A stretch of DNA of 64,000 nucleotides, from assembly GCF_000150275.1 (NCBI RefSeq), contig NW_002060953.1, positions 717,693-781,692 on the forward strand. Reading direction: 5' to 3'. This document shows, piece after piece, positions 1 through 12,100 of the stretch. Position numbers and translations under genes: made by a program. The DNA is from Trichoplax adhaerens (lineage: Eukaryota; Placozoa; Uniplacotomia; Trichoplacea; Trichoplacidae). The notes under the pieces are model-generated. The model searched no databases. It saw nothing but the letters and a program-made list of their open reading frames with translations, and was not told the origin of the DNA. Each line of letters opens with the position of its first letter. Position 1 is the first letter of the stretch.

Positions 1-3000
1 CGCTTCGAGTCATATTAATTGTCGTACTTTAGTATTATTGACATAAGAAGTCAAGTAGACATTTAATGTCTGTACATTGGATCCCCACATGTAATACCAC
101 CAACTATAGCAAGTCCTACCAGTTGGACTAGCTTTAGGTCCTTGTAGAACTGCAGTAGCGTTAGCAGTAGATAATGTCCTGACAGAAACATAAGAACCTG
201 CAGTACCTTTATGATCCGCCTTGGGGCCATAAGTAACCGTAGCACCAGCTTTCGTTAATGTCCAGTTATAATTGGATGAGCTTGCTTGTGTAAATCGACA
301 GTAGGATTGATTGAAATCGCAACCATATTCACCAGCAGGGAAAGTTGGAAGTGGAGTTGGAACAGATGTTGGCAGCACAGTACCAGTGCAAGCACCTCCT
401 GTCAAGGTGATGTCATCAATTGCAATGTCACCAGAAAATGTTACACCACGCTTGCCTTCGATAATGATATTATAAGGAGCAAAACTGCTAATTGTAGCTT
501 TGCCATTCTTCCATTGATTACCTTGAGGGCCATTTAAGTGTCCAATAAGTATTTTATTCTCTCCCTGATCGACGTATACCGACAATGATCCAACAGCTGC
601 TCCACTCATATGGTACCAAAAACTGAAGCAACGGGAAGTTGTTGGTGGGAATTTTTGACTAATCAAGCGTGCAACATCACCTTGTTGTTGACTAGAAGCT
701 TCAAGGTAGAGATAAGTGCCATATCGATTGCCTAAGGTATGATCACTTGTTGGGCCAGTATTAAATGATGGTGTACTTCCTCGTCCTTGAATCCAATCAA
801 ATTGATCGGTATTTCGATCATTAATCCATGTGCACAAGCCGTTTTCAAAATTGCAATTTCCTGGTGTCTGGCATGGGACATTGCTGATATCCACATCGTC
901 AATGGCGATATCACCAAGGTAGCCTTGACCAACAGTTCCTTCAATCACTACTCTAAACGGCATATTACTATCGAGCGGCACCTGACCTGGCAACCACCTT
1001 TCTCCATTATTACCTGATTCTGTCCATATAGGCTGGCTAATAATGTTATTTTTAATGATATAAACTGATAAACTACCAACCGTTTGGCCAAACATAAAAT
1101 ACCAGAAATTTAAACATTTTGGTCGAGCAATAGTTGGTGAAATTTCTGGACTAATAATGCGTGCTCGATCATCTGGACGTCTTGGCAATGAAGTTTCGAT
1201 ATACAAATATTTCCCTAGGGCAGTACCAGTTGTATGATCCGTCCTTGGGCCAGTTTGATCGCTTGGTGTATTACCACTACCTAATGTCCAATTGAATTGA
1301 TCATTTGTAATTTGCCGCCATCCACACAAGTCATTCTGAAAAGTGCAAACGTCTTGTACAGGGCATGTAGTATTACTAATAGTGATATCATCGATAGCGA
1401 TATCTCCGCGATAGTCCCTACCAGCTACACCTTCGATAATAAATTGGAACGAAGTCGAACTTTGATAGGGAATAGCTGTATACTTCCAATCAAGTCCTTG
1501 TTCTCCTCCTCTAGTCCATAGAAGAACAGACCTGCTTTCGCTTACTGATCGAGTATAGATATTTAGTAGGAAAACGGATGCTCCATGCATATTATACCAT
1601 AATATCATGCAATAATTTTGTAGGTTGGATGTTAGCGCGTTAATAACAGGACTAACAAGTTTTGCATTATCATTTAAACGGCGTGGGAATGATGTCTCTA
1701 TATACATGTAGTAGCCAGTGCCAGAATGATCTGTAGATGGTCCAGTATCAAAGCTTGGTGTTGGGCCATCATTACGAGTCCAATTGAAGATATCATTGGT
1801 TGATTGCATCCAGCCACATGTGCCATTGTCAAAGTTGCATCCATACCCGGTAGAAATGGTTGTCGGTGTTGGTGGAAGGACTGTTGGAATATTACTTCCT
1901 TGGCAAGGTCCATTCATCAGCATGATGTCATCAAGAGCAACATAGCCAGAGCTTGCCACTCCAAGTACACCATCGAAAACAATTTTATACTGGAAGGAAC
2001 TGTGAACGTTAACAGACGCCATTTGCCATCCATTGGTTTGATAAATACCTTGTAATTGTCCAACAGGATGATCTGTCGAACCTGTTCTGAGATTCACTGT
2101 TAAAACAAATGATGATGCATTGTTAAACCAATAGTAAAAGGTTAAACACATTCCTTGGGTTGGTGGAAGAGTAGCTCTGCTGATTAATCTAGCATGTTGA
2201 CCAGCTGTTGCAAATGCTTGATCAACAACCATATAACTACCCGATGATGTATTGAATGTATGATCTCTTGGTGGTCCCTTATATACGGTGTTAGTACTTG
2301 GTTTGCCAAGAATCCAATTATAATTATTATTAGCATCATTAACCCATGATTTTCGGCATAACGATGATTCAAAATTGCAATTAGCTGGAGGTGGACATGG
2401 CCCAGAATTATCGATTAAAATATCATCTAATGCCATATCACCTCGGAAGCCTATTCCAACGATACCTTCGTAGACAATCCTATAAGTCATGTTGGAATTA
2501 ATGGTGACACTACCGTATATCCATTTATCGCCAAAGTTGGTGCCACGGCTCCAGATTGCATTGCCAAGTTGATTATTTTGCTTAATATAGATATTGAGTT
2601 GGCCAATATGGGCACCATACATGTGATACCAAAATGTTAAGCATTCACCATTGGATGGGGTTGGGGGATAGAACGGACTTTGTAATCGTGCTTTCTGTCC
2701 AGCAATATATGGACGTGAAGTTTCGACATAGGCATACCAACCTCGTGGGGATAATGTGGTATGATCGATGGATGGGCCTGTAAAATTGGATGATGTTGAT
2801 CCTCTTGTTCGATACCAAGGTATATCGGATTCAGGTGCTGTAAACCATCCACAACTACCACTCTGGAAGTCGCACATTTTAGAGGGAGCGCAAAATCCAG
2901 GGGTAAATTTAATATCATCGATTGCAATATCTCCGTAATAATTGCTATTGATGCTAGCCACAAATTTGGTATGAAATGGCCTAGAACTTGATACAGTAAC

Positions 3001-3218
3001 TTGTCCATGTCTCCATAAATTGCCTTGTGAGCCGCTTCTTTGAAAAATGAGGGTATCTTGCGTTGCATGGCCATAAACTTGTAATGTACCTACACTTGGT
3101 CCATACATATGATAGTAAAAGCTCATGCATAACGCAGTAGTTGGAGTAATCGTTGGCCCTTGTACAACGGCAGTTGCATTGACTGGATAGGATTTATTCG
3201 GTACATACAAATAAAAGC
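1..3218 (-). CDS. Left gene exon 7: MAM domains 7 (rest) to 13 (partial), with TGA at 10-12
   Basis: A single 3.2 kb open stretch starting in phase 1 after CTCTAG with [10 protein letters not shown]. It completes MAM 7 and encodes MAM 8 ([10 protein letters not shown]), 9 (CNFESSLC), 10 ([10 protein letters not shown]), 11 ([10 protein letters not shown]), 12 ([10 protein letters not shown]) and most of MAM 13 ([10 protein letters not shown]). P/T linkers separate 9 from 10 and 12 from 13. The frame meets TGA at 10-12 in the middle of MAM 13, before its GDIAIDDI segment; three more in-frame codons follow to the edge. A weak GTACGA donor just before the stop is possible but unlike the other donors in this gene. 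Confidence 0.82.
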
Positions 3219-6200
3219 CTAGAGTTACGGGAAAAGAAAGAAGACATTATTGGACATTCATTTTTTGGAAATAGCTCAAGACGTATTGGCATTGGTGATG
3301 ACTACTCCAAGGAGAATATAGAACTTGGCTATAACATGGATAGATTAAAAATTTACCTGAACCCGTAGTATGATCATTGGAGGGCCCTGTAGAAGTAAGC
3401 GATCCACGTGTTCTAACCCACTGGGCTGTTGTATTTTTAAGGAGAGACCAGTAACATGTTCCGGAAGTAAAGCTGCAACCCCAGCTATTCGTGGGTGGAG
3501 CGACAGGAGAAATAGAAGGAGCAGGTAATGTAGATCCTGAACAATTGCCAAAGTTAAATTGCAAATCATCAATAGCGAATGTCCCTTGAGTGCCAGCAGC
3601 TACTACAGCTTCGATAATAATTTGATATTCTGCTAAGGCAGTAATGCTTACTTGACCCATTGTCCATGAACTAGTTCCATTTTGTACTTGGCCAACAATT
3701 TTAGTGATTGGAGTGCCTGTATACAGCTCTTGTAAGTAGACATTGAGCATGGGAGAATTACCATACATTTGATAGGAAAAGGTAAAGCATGATGCAGCTG
3801 TTGGAGATTGTTCATCGCTTATATAGCGTGCTGATGAATTTTGGCTCATAGACGCTGTCATATTGACCACTGCATATTGGCCGGAAGATGTACCTCCATT
3901 CGTATTATCTAATGTCGGTCCAGCAAATGTTGAGCCAAGGAATGCTGGTATGACTGTCCATTTGTCAGTCACTTGGCTAGCAGCATTAATCCATGTACAA
4001 AGCGATGAGAAGGTACAAACATTAGATGATGGGCATGAACCACTGACTAATGAGATATCGTCGAAAGCCATATCTCCAGCGAATCCATTTCCAACCGTAC
4101 CTTCAATGACCATATTAAATGGTTTACCTGCACTATTGACGGTGGCTTGACCAAATCGCCATACATCTCCACGTGTACCCATTCTCGTCCATATGGGCAT
4201 GCCAATATTATTGTCGACCTTGACGTAGACATTGAAACTACCTACTTCTCGGCCAAGCATATGATACCAAAATGAGAAGCAACTATTACCATTGGTAGCT
4301 GGATATTGTGGACTTTGAAAGCGTGCTTTCTCATTCAGGAAAGAAATGGCTGACCAAAAGTACATGAAATGGCCAGTAGCAGTTCCAAGAGTATGATCAT
4401 ATTTTGGTCCAGTTTGGCTATGGACGATATTAAAATCACTTGTAGCTCGAATCCAGAAGAAAGTAACATCAAATGTATTGACCCATCCACAACTACTTCC
4501 TTCGAAATCACAAGTGATAGCAGGTGGACAATTAGAATGCAATAGAACTCGAATATCATCGATGGCAACGATCCCCGTATAGCCTTGATTGACCGTTGCT
4601 ACAAAGGAAATATTATAAGGATTGTCATTAATGACAGAAACTTGAGCATGGCTCCATCCATAGCCCACCGATGCTGTCCTTGACCATAGCAACGTCGAGG
4701 TATTCGTCGTTTGAGAACGAGCTTGTAAGCTAACAATATTTTCTCCAATCATTTGATACCAAAATTCTAAGCATATGTGAGATGTGGATGGCACTGAGAC
4801 AGCGCTAATAATGCTTGCGGAATAAGCCATATTCTGCAATCGTGGCACATAGAGGTAATGACCTAAAAGATGAACAGAGAAATGACTTAAGCTTCACGGT
4901 CATGGAAGAAGCAAGATCGTATGTTGACATGGTTCAATTTTTTCCTTGCAAAAGTAGACGAAGAAATTGAAATTGCAATTAAGTAAGCAATTTATCCTTA
5001 CCATCAAGTGATCCTAGTGTATGATCCTTAACCACAACATTATTTTTCGTTCCATTTCCTCGTGCCCACAAGACAGTATTGTTCAGACTCGCATCCCAAT
5101 TGCATAGACCAGTCTCGAAGGTGCAATCAAATGGACTTGGACCTGGGGTAGCCGTGGGTGCTATTGATGAAGAAATGATATTTGCAGTACAGTTACCAGC
5201 ATTGAAAGTGATATCATCAACAGCGATATCTCCAGTAAAAGCTCGGCCCATGGTAGCTTGGAAGATGATTCTATAGTAATTATCAGTTTGAATGAAAACT
5301 TGGCCATTTACCCACATTTTTCCATGATTGCCAGAAATAGCGCCTAATGTCATTAAGCTTAGATTGTTATTGTTACTATCAAATTCTTGCATCAGGACAC
5401 TTAAAGTATTCACGGTGGCACCATACATGTAATAGTAGAAGGATAGGCATCTTCCAGTATTTGAATCGAATTTTTCGCTAACATACCAGGCTTTTTCTCC
5501 AGCTTGACCAGCATTAGAAGCTTCAAAGTAGAGATAGTGGCCAGCTGGTGTTCCTAAGGTGTGATCATTTGTAGGGCCAGTGAAGGAACTAGGAGTTCCT
5601 CCGCTATTAATTATCCAGTCGAACTGATCGCCGACTTGAGTATTAGACCATGAGCAATATCCTTCAAAATTACACGACCCTGCAACCGGGCATTTACCAG
5701 TTAAGAAACGTATGTCATCAATAGCGATATCACCGAAAGTTCCAGCTCCGACGACAGCTTCAAAGATGATCTGATAGGGTGCATTTGGATTGATAATAGT
5801 GGCCCAGCCAAGATTCCAAATATTACCTTGATTGGTAGTTTTTTCAAAAATAGTATCCCTGGTAACACCGTTACTTCTGATTTTCACTTCAATTGCACCG
5901 GATAGATTGCCATATAAGTGATAGAAAAATTCTAAGCATGTTCCATTAGCTGGAGTTGCAGCATAAGTATCACTAATAACTTGAGTTCTCATTCCAGGTG
6001 TTGGATCCATAGTACTGGCATACATATAGTGTCCTAGATTGAAAGTCAATGAGGACAGACTAATTTTAATTTTACTCGTGCATTTAAGAAGTTTATATGA
6101 TTCAAAAATGATATCGAATAGAGTAATAAACAGATGACAGTTCTATCATAATGGATAGGGTAAGATAAAACAAAAATAAACTATTACATTATAGAATGCC

Positions 6201-7864
6201 ATCATGTTTAACTATCTATTGCTATATTTTTAACGTAGCCATATTATAACGTGATTTTTTATGTCTCATTGAGTTATTTGTCATTATTTCTTTGCAAATA
6301 AGATGATTGAAAAAGGTCATTATTAAATTACCTGCTGCTGTTAAAGTTGTATGATCAGTAGCTGGGCCAGTTCCATTGAATGAATTGCCACCATTTCCAA
6401 TAGTCCAAACAAATTTAGGATTATTGGTTAAATCTGCGTATCCACAAAGTCCTCCCTCGAAATCACAGTAATCTGGTAAAGTTTTATGGTTAGTAGCTTG
6501 TTTCAATTTATAATCGAAATAAGGCAAAATATTAAAGACCTTTATTGATAGAACTAGTATGTACTACCTAACTATCTTAATAGATATTATACCTGAGTAT
6601 GGACAATCTAAAGGTGCCAGAAAAATATCATCCAGGGATATGTCCCCTCTGAAACTTGTTCCTGTCGTCCCTTTAAAGGAAATCTATGAAATAGAATATA
6701 TAGTGAGAAATTTAAATGAATTAGTGTTACATCACAAAATAATCATGCTATAGCTTGTAATCATCTTAAGTCATGAATTGAATGTTAGAACTGTTTAATA
6801 GCAGATCTACTAACAGTAATATTTTGTGGTGTATTTAAGGTAATAGCTGCTGGTCTCCAAGCATTGCCTTGTGTTCCAAAGCGTTGCCATATTACATTTT
6901 GTTGGCCTCCCATAAGGTCAGTAGTTAAGACCTGCAAGTTATTAATATCTTGTCCAAACATATGATACCAAAACTTGAAGCAAACATTAGTATTGGAATT
7001 GATGGTTGGGCTGACTAGGATAGCCGTTTCGTTAACAAGGCGGGGAAACGAAGTTTCGATGTAGATATAGTAGCCTAATATCATCAAAATTGAAGTTTAG
7101 AATGTATGATTTACTAAATTGACGCTTTATATGATGTCATGTGTTTCTAAATTTCCAGTCGGAAGTTGCTATTGGTTTCTATTAGTAAATTTTTGTTTTT
7201 ACTTCAAAGACTGCAATTCTGGCCTTACTGGATGGAAGCAAGGAATAAAGATGTTTATTACTTCATATTATTTGAAATTCTATGTACAGAGAGTCGCCTG
7301 TTCTGTCATTAATATTATTTTAAAATTAAGTTTGATCATATCTATGCATAGTAGATAATATAGGTTGCTTAATTGATGAATGTTAACTCAAATAGTTTCA
7401 AGTTCTAAACTAATTTAGCGGTAATATCCGTCGTTATTTTTCAGTATTTCGCATGCAGTTGCCCTATAATTGAGCCGCAGTGAAGGAAATCCACAAAATA
7501 TCGACATTATTGCATAAATCTGAACGAAAGATTTGATCTTGATATGCATAATTGGCTATAATTTTAATCAATCTATTGTGGTTATGATTGATTTCGCTGA
7601 ATGTAGCATCCAAGTAGGTCTATTTCGGAATTAGGTTATGTTATAATATCAAATCGATGGTTGAATCTTACCTGTTCCAGTCGTATGATCGCCAACTGGT
7701 CCAGTACCAACACTAGGACTTCTTGAATTGGTACGAGTCCAGTTAAAATTATCGTTTAAACTTTGTTTCCAAGCACAGAATCCATTTTCAAAATTGCAGT
7801 CTAGATTCGATTCTATGATTGGCTGTGCCACTGAAATGGCAACTAAAAAGGATAATAGCAGCAT
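1..7864 (-). CDS. Left gene: secreted-type tandem MAM-domain protein (5' part, continues or stops at window edge)
   Basis: Spliced minus-strand gene. Exons in transcript order: 7672-7864, 6815-7074, 6593-6683, 6332-6472, 5002-6033, 3357-4862, and 3218 down to the window edge. All introns are GT-AG and the frame stays open across every junction (about 2143 residues) until a TGA at 10-12. It begins with a hydrophobic signal peptide ([15 protein letters not shown]) and then carries 12 complete MAM domains and part of a thirteenth. Each MAM shows the family signature: a C-x-F-E/D start, W near residue 10, a GP-x-x-DHT turn, FWYHMYG in the middle and GDIAIDDI near the end. Short P/T-rich linkers follow MAM 3, 6, 9 and 12. 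No LDLa module is visible, unlike the two neighbours. MAM domains mediate extracellular adhesion and homophilic contacts; the exact role is unknown. The TGA falls where other MAM repeats have an aromatic residue (usually W), so it may be a nonsense change, a sequence error or the real end. The 3' part is outside the window. Confidence 0.85.
3357..4862 (-). CDS. Left gene exon 6: MAM domains 4 (rest), 5, 6 and start of 7
   Basis: Starts after TTTTAG in phase 1 with [11 protein letters not shown], completing MAM 4 ([10 protein letters not shown]). MAM 5 runs from [10 protein letters not shown] to [10 protein letters not shown] and MAM 6 from CTFSSLCTW to [11 protein letters not shown] proline-rich linker ([14 protein letters not shown]) precedes the start of MAM 7 ([10 protein letters not shown]). 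The donor is CAG|GTAAAT at 3357/3356, phase 1. Confidence 0.87.
5002..6472 (-). CDS. Left gene exons 4-5: MAM domains 2, 3 and start of 4
   Basis: Exon 4 (6332-6472, phase 1 to phase 1) opens MAM 2 with [11 protein letters not shown] and ends in a DHT-T turn. Exon 5 (5002-6033) starts GHYMYAS, completes MAM 2 ([11 protein letters not shown]), encodes MAM 3 (CNFEGYCSW to [10 protein letters not shown]), a P/T/S-rich linker, and the first quarter of MAM 4 ([10 protein letters not shown]). Exon 5 ends in phase 1 at ATG|GTAAGG. The internal MAM introns seen in exons 1-3 are missing here, so MAM 3 is intronless. Confidence 0.85.
6593..7864 (-). CDS. Left gene exons 1-3: signal peptide and first MAM domain
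   Basis: Exon 1 (7672-7864) encodes the signal peptide and the first half of MAM 1 and ends in phase 1 at AG|GTAAG. Exon 2 (6815-7074) starts [11 protein letters not shown] and ends in phase 0 at ACT|GTTAGT. Exon 3 (6593-6683) supplies the closing part ([13 protein letters not shown]). The phase 1 then phase 0 pattern is the same as in the middle and right genes. The ATG at 7864 gives a good signal peptide. However, an acceptor-like CTTTTTAG ends at 7843, and exon 2 of the other two genes starts at the equivalent place, so an unseen upstream signal-peptide exon spliced to 7842 is a real alternative; both choices keep the same frame. Confidence 0.75.
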
Positions 7865-9000
7865 TTATAAGAGTCATTTTCTTGAAATTTTTAAGTCTAG
7901 CGACACTTTTTGCTCGATAAAGAGGTTAGTGCATTTTAGGATAACTTAGCAATTGAAATAGTCAATGTTTGAAACTAAATATGGTGAGAATTTTAGTAAG
8001 TTTTTTCAATTATAAATTCAATAGCCAGCTATTACATGGTTACGAGCATATTTGAATCCATTGCAGAAATGTATCTATAGCTGTTAGATTAGTAGCGGTG
8101 AATACTTTACAGCGGCCTTTACAAGTGGGATCTTCCATATTCAACATCAAATTATACAATACACCAAAAAATAATTATAATAGTAATAATAATAAGTAAG
8201 TATTATTCAAGAGAGCTTATGTCTATTTATCTCACTCAAGAAGTATTGCATACAATATACGTCGCTTTTGTTATACTTTTATAATCAACTGTTATGGAAA
8301 TGAGATTCTACACGTGATAGGATCATGGCTTGAACTATTTATTGTCGGATGTTTTTGTCTAAAATTTCTTCTTTTATTAGAATTAGATGTAATGAAGCTC
8401 TTTACTGCTTATTCTATACAAGGATATTGACATAAGGAGTTACTAATATGCAGTACTCAATCTGGCATGAGACTATATCCAAAGTGCGATTCTATTCAGA
8501 CGACAGCAGCTGTATAGTGTTTTAGAATGTTAAAAATGTGATCGATAGGATTGCAAGCATGGCAAAGTGTTGAAATTTCAGTCCATTAAACGAGTGTTAT
8601 TAGGCAAAGTAATCAACCAGTAGAAGTAGTATAGTGAATTATAACTGTATAAATACTGTATAATATACTTTCCATAGCCAAAGACTCGAACACTGTCATG
8701 AAAAAAGCTGGAAAAATGATTTGTCAGCATTCTAAATATGTAAAATTGTCATAGTCACTGAAACTCGAATAACTGAATTTGTAAAACTATTACACATTTC
8801 CCAAAGCTATTCGATTTCAAAGTTATACATGATATAGGGCTGCCAGGTTTCCTAACTTCTTTTATCAATGAAGTCGCAGAGTCGAACAAATTACTAGTAT
8901 AAATACCGGTACCTTTCAGTTTGATGTTTAGGAAACTACTGCTATTAGAATTAATAGACCAGAAATAATGTTTAAATGCAATATGTTGTTTTCTCGATAT

Positions 9001-9198
9001 ATGTCTAAAATATAGAGTAAAGAGGAGTCTAAAAATGGAAATTTTTAAAAATGATACTATTAGTGTATTCATACAGAAAAAAATGGTGTCCGCAACATGT
9101 TCTCTTCTCTATACGATTATGTCGTAAAATATAGAGAAGAGAGGAGCCTAATGATGGAAATTCTAAAAATGATACCATTAGTGTATCCAGAAAGAAAC
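9001..9198. repeat. Two-copy direct repeat, period about 118 bp
   Basis: Bases 9001-9078 and 9119-9198 share the order ATGTC, AAAATATAGAG, GAGGAG-CTAA, ATGGAAATT, AAAAATGATAC and ATTAGTGTAT, with scattered mismatches and small indels. The copies do not form an open reading frame. A local tandem duplication in intergenic DNA is the simplest reading. Confidence 0.75.
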
Positions 9199-12100
9199 AG
9201 ATAATCGACTACATTTTAAATATAAGTTTATACATGGACTTCTACGCATTGTCTGTAAGATAGCCCATAAAAGTAAAGAGCTACAGGCTAGGTAACAGTC
9301 ATTGCCTAGAAAATTGGTGACATTTTTCGGATAATTAAATTGTTCATCTCACGATTAGTCAAGTTAATGGAAAAATCAAACGAGTTATAATCGCTGCTGA
9401 AGTCCTTGAATCAAACTTTTATGGCTCTACTTTTATAATTCCTGTGCAACACTCTTTGGATCAATCTCTAATGCTTGCAATCGCGTAGAATAAAGACAGC
9501 AAGTTCATTAATATTGTTAATATTATAATTAGTGACTAAATCTAAATTACTCTGTAAATTGAATGCTTGGCAATGATGGTTTGTACATTGTATTACTTGG
9601 TGTGAGCAATTTATTTTAAACCACAGGAACAACTCTTGTTAGATATGGCTATTACGAGGACAAGGGAGGTAGATTAGGACATAATCATTCAATAAGAAAC
9701 TATTATGACGTAAGCAATCTATATCTCTTAACTGATTTACTTTACTTTAGCTGCATAAGTAAACTTAACTAAAGATTCAACTAATTTAGGAGCAAGCTTA
9801 CGGTTAAACCGTATTTCCAGTTCTTTCTAGCTCTATTCAACTAAACCGAAGCCTATGCTGTAGTAAATTTTATCGTTTACTGGTTTAACAACAGGAAAAT
9901 AGCTTATTTACAAGCAATAGAGTAACGTGAAGATTTAATTTCGGCATGGTGGAGATAGATATTCTTTTTCCTTTATTCTTATCTATATTTTTTTTAATAA
10001 CTAGATTAGTTAATAGTAAATATCCTAATTTGTAGATAAAAATAGTGTGGATGATAGTATCAGTTAGGCTTAATTTTTCTATAAACTCTTAATTAAATCA
10101 TCATTTAGATACGTGCTAAGCATAAAGTTATATAAGAGTACTATCAAAGGCGTGGTAAGCCAATTACAATTGTGGCATAATTACAGTATTTAGAAAGATA
10201 GATCAGCTTGAAATTAAGCAAAGTTATGATGGAATTTGCATAGAACAAATTCTGAAAGGCAGATATAGCTATAGAAGTAAAGAAATACTGCAATAAATAA
10301 ATATGATATTTTATTTGGCGTCTAGCAAGTTACTCACTGTTTAAGTGTATAGATAAGATGGTACATAAAAGTTATGACAGACGATAAAATTAAAAGGGTA
10401 TGCTACCACTAAGGAGCAATAGCTATTTGAGCGGCATCCATAGAGATGTCAATTTAGAAAATGTATCACAAATATTGAGATAATATACGAGAAAAAGCTA
10501 TGGCATTGTCAAAGACAGTATGATTCAATTTTTTACCAAAGAAACGATTAAAAGAAAATTTGGTGTCATGGGTGGAAGAGTGCTAGAAAAGTAACTTGTG
10601 CTTCAATTAGTTCTCACGTCATGTTACTCTAGCATAGATAATACTACAATCTTCTTTAGTACTTACCAATAAGTGAGCTAAGTAATAGCAGCAAATTGAG
10701 TTGATGATAGATTGCCATGGCTTGGTTAAAGGTAAAAGTGGAACCTTTTTGCCATGCAATATATTACTAAAAGTATTCAATTTACTTTTTGCTAAGTAGA
10801 ATTTGCTACCTCAAGTTGGATAGAAATTCTAGCAACTAATTCAACTAGAGAAGATCAATAGGATTGCCCTCTGTTCTAGAATATGCTAATTAGCGGCAAT
10901 AGGTCTATTTTACGGCAAAATGGAGGATGGTACAGACAGGTAGAATTCTATACTATCTTATATCTATTGTTACTCAATTAGCTGTTAATGATTGGTGTAT
11001 CAAAATCTTATGGACCCTTCCCAATCTTTCTTAATTTAGAAAGCACATTATCTCTATTAATAATAGTAAATCGTAAACAATCTTTAGTCTATTGTGAACA
11101 ATATTATATCATTTAATAAAATTGTTTACGACCCCTGGTAATATATTCTGATGATAGAATATGTAATTACTAGTAGACCGTAATGCATAAGTTGAATGCG
11201 GACAAATAAAATGAATTATTACATTACAAGAGACTTTGCGTAATTAACTTTCTATGGCTGAAATTAATACTTGATCTCTTCCGCATTACTTGTAATATTC
11301 ATGCAAAAGAGCTAAAAAAATAATGACTAGTATACTGTGGAAAGGCGATCTTCATGAAAATTGGTATTAAGATAAGGTAGAGATTGTCTTTCACTCTAGA
11401 GAATTAGTCTATCTTATTCCATATTATTTGCAAATAATTCGCAAAAATATTCCACTCTGACAGAAACTATTATCGATCTGTGTTACCACGCGGCTGACTC
11501 ATTAATTACATTGATTATGATTTGTAATATACCGCTGCTCTAGTTGTCTTAACGATATGTACTTTAATCACTATTAGAAGCTGTGTTAATGAAACCACTG
11601 TTATTATAATGAAGAATAAAGTTTATACATATGATAATTACGGCTAAATGAATTATTAGGTCAAATGTTGATGTCCATCAACAATTCAACAATTATGTTG
11701 CAGTTTTTGACATTTGCTTATGTCAATAATACTCTAATATTTCCTATAATCATTCAAGTGGCTCCTCCTACCATGCTCCCGCTTCTTAAATAGCCGACTT
11801 GTCAGTAAATTAGGACGATAAAGGCGGTAATTTCAGCTAATGACATGTTTCAGTAGTAAACTTTCGATCCTTATGTGGGATATTTCCCTATCTTTATGCT
11901 CAGTAAAGTTATAGTTCTAATTCTTAAACTCAATTCAAAATTGCCATCGTTGTGTAATTCAATATACGATTTAAGAAAGCTCATATTCGAAGATAACAAA
12001 ATTGCCCCATAAAAAATACCATGAATGAATTTAAGCTGAGCTAACGTGGAATAGAATCCAATAAAAGCCTGTCACGTAGACCTTGCTTCTAGAATTAGAT

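Noticed and set aside
10-12. Selenocysteine or other recoding of the TGA in the left gene
   Set aside because: The position is normally an aromatic residue in MAM domains and no recoding signal can be assessed at the window edge; nonsense change or sequence error is simpler.
1380-1420. RGD tripeptides in several MAM domains as integrin-binding sites
   Set aside because: They are part of the conserved MAM segment (R)GDIAIDDI, a structural element of the fold; no sign that they form exposed loops.
7119-7358. Plus-strand 79-codon frame in left-gene intron 1
   Set aside because: Inside an intron of a well-supported gene, low complexity, no domain.
8755-9072. Minus-strand 105-codon frame in the intergenic gap
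   Set aside because: No recognisable domain, overlaps a local repeat copy, and has no exon partners; likely chance.
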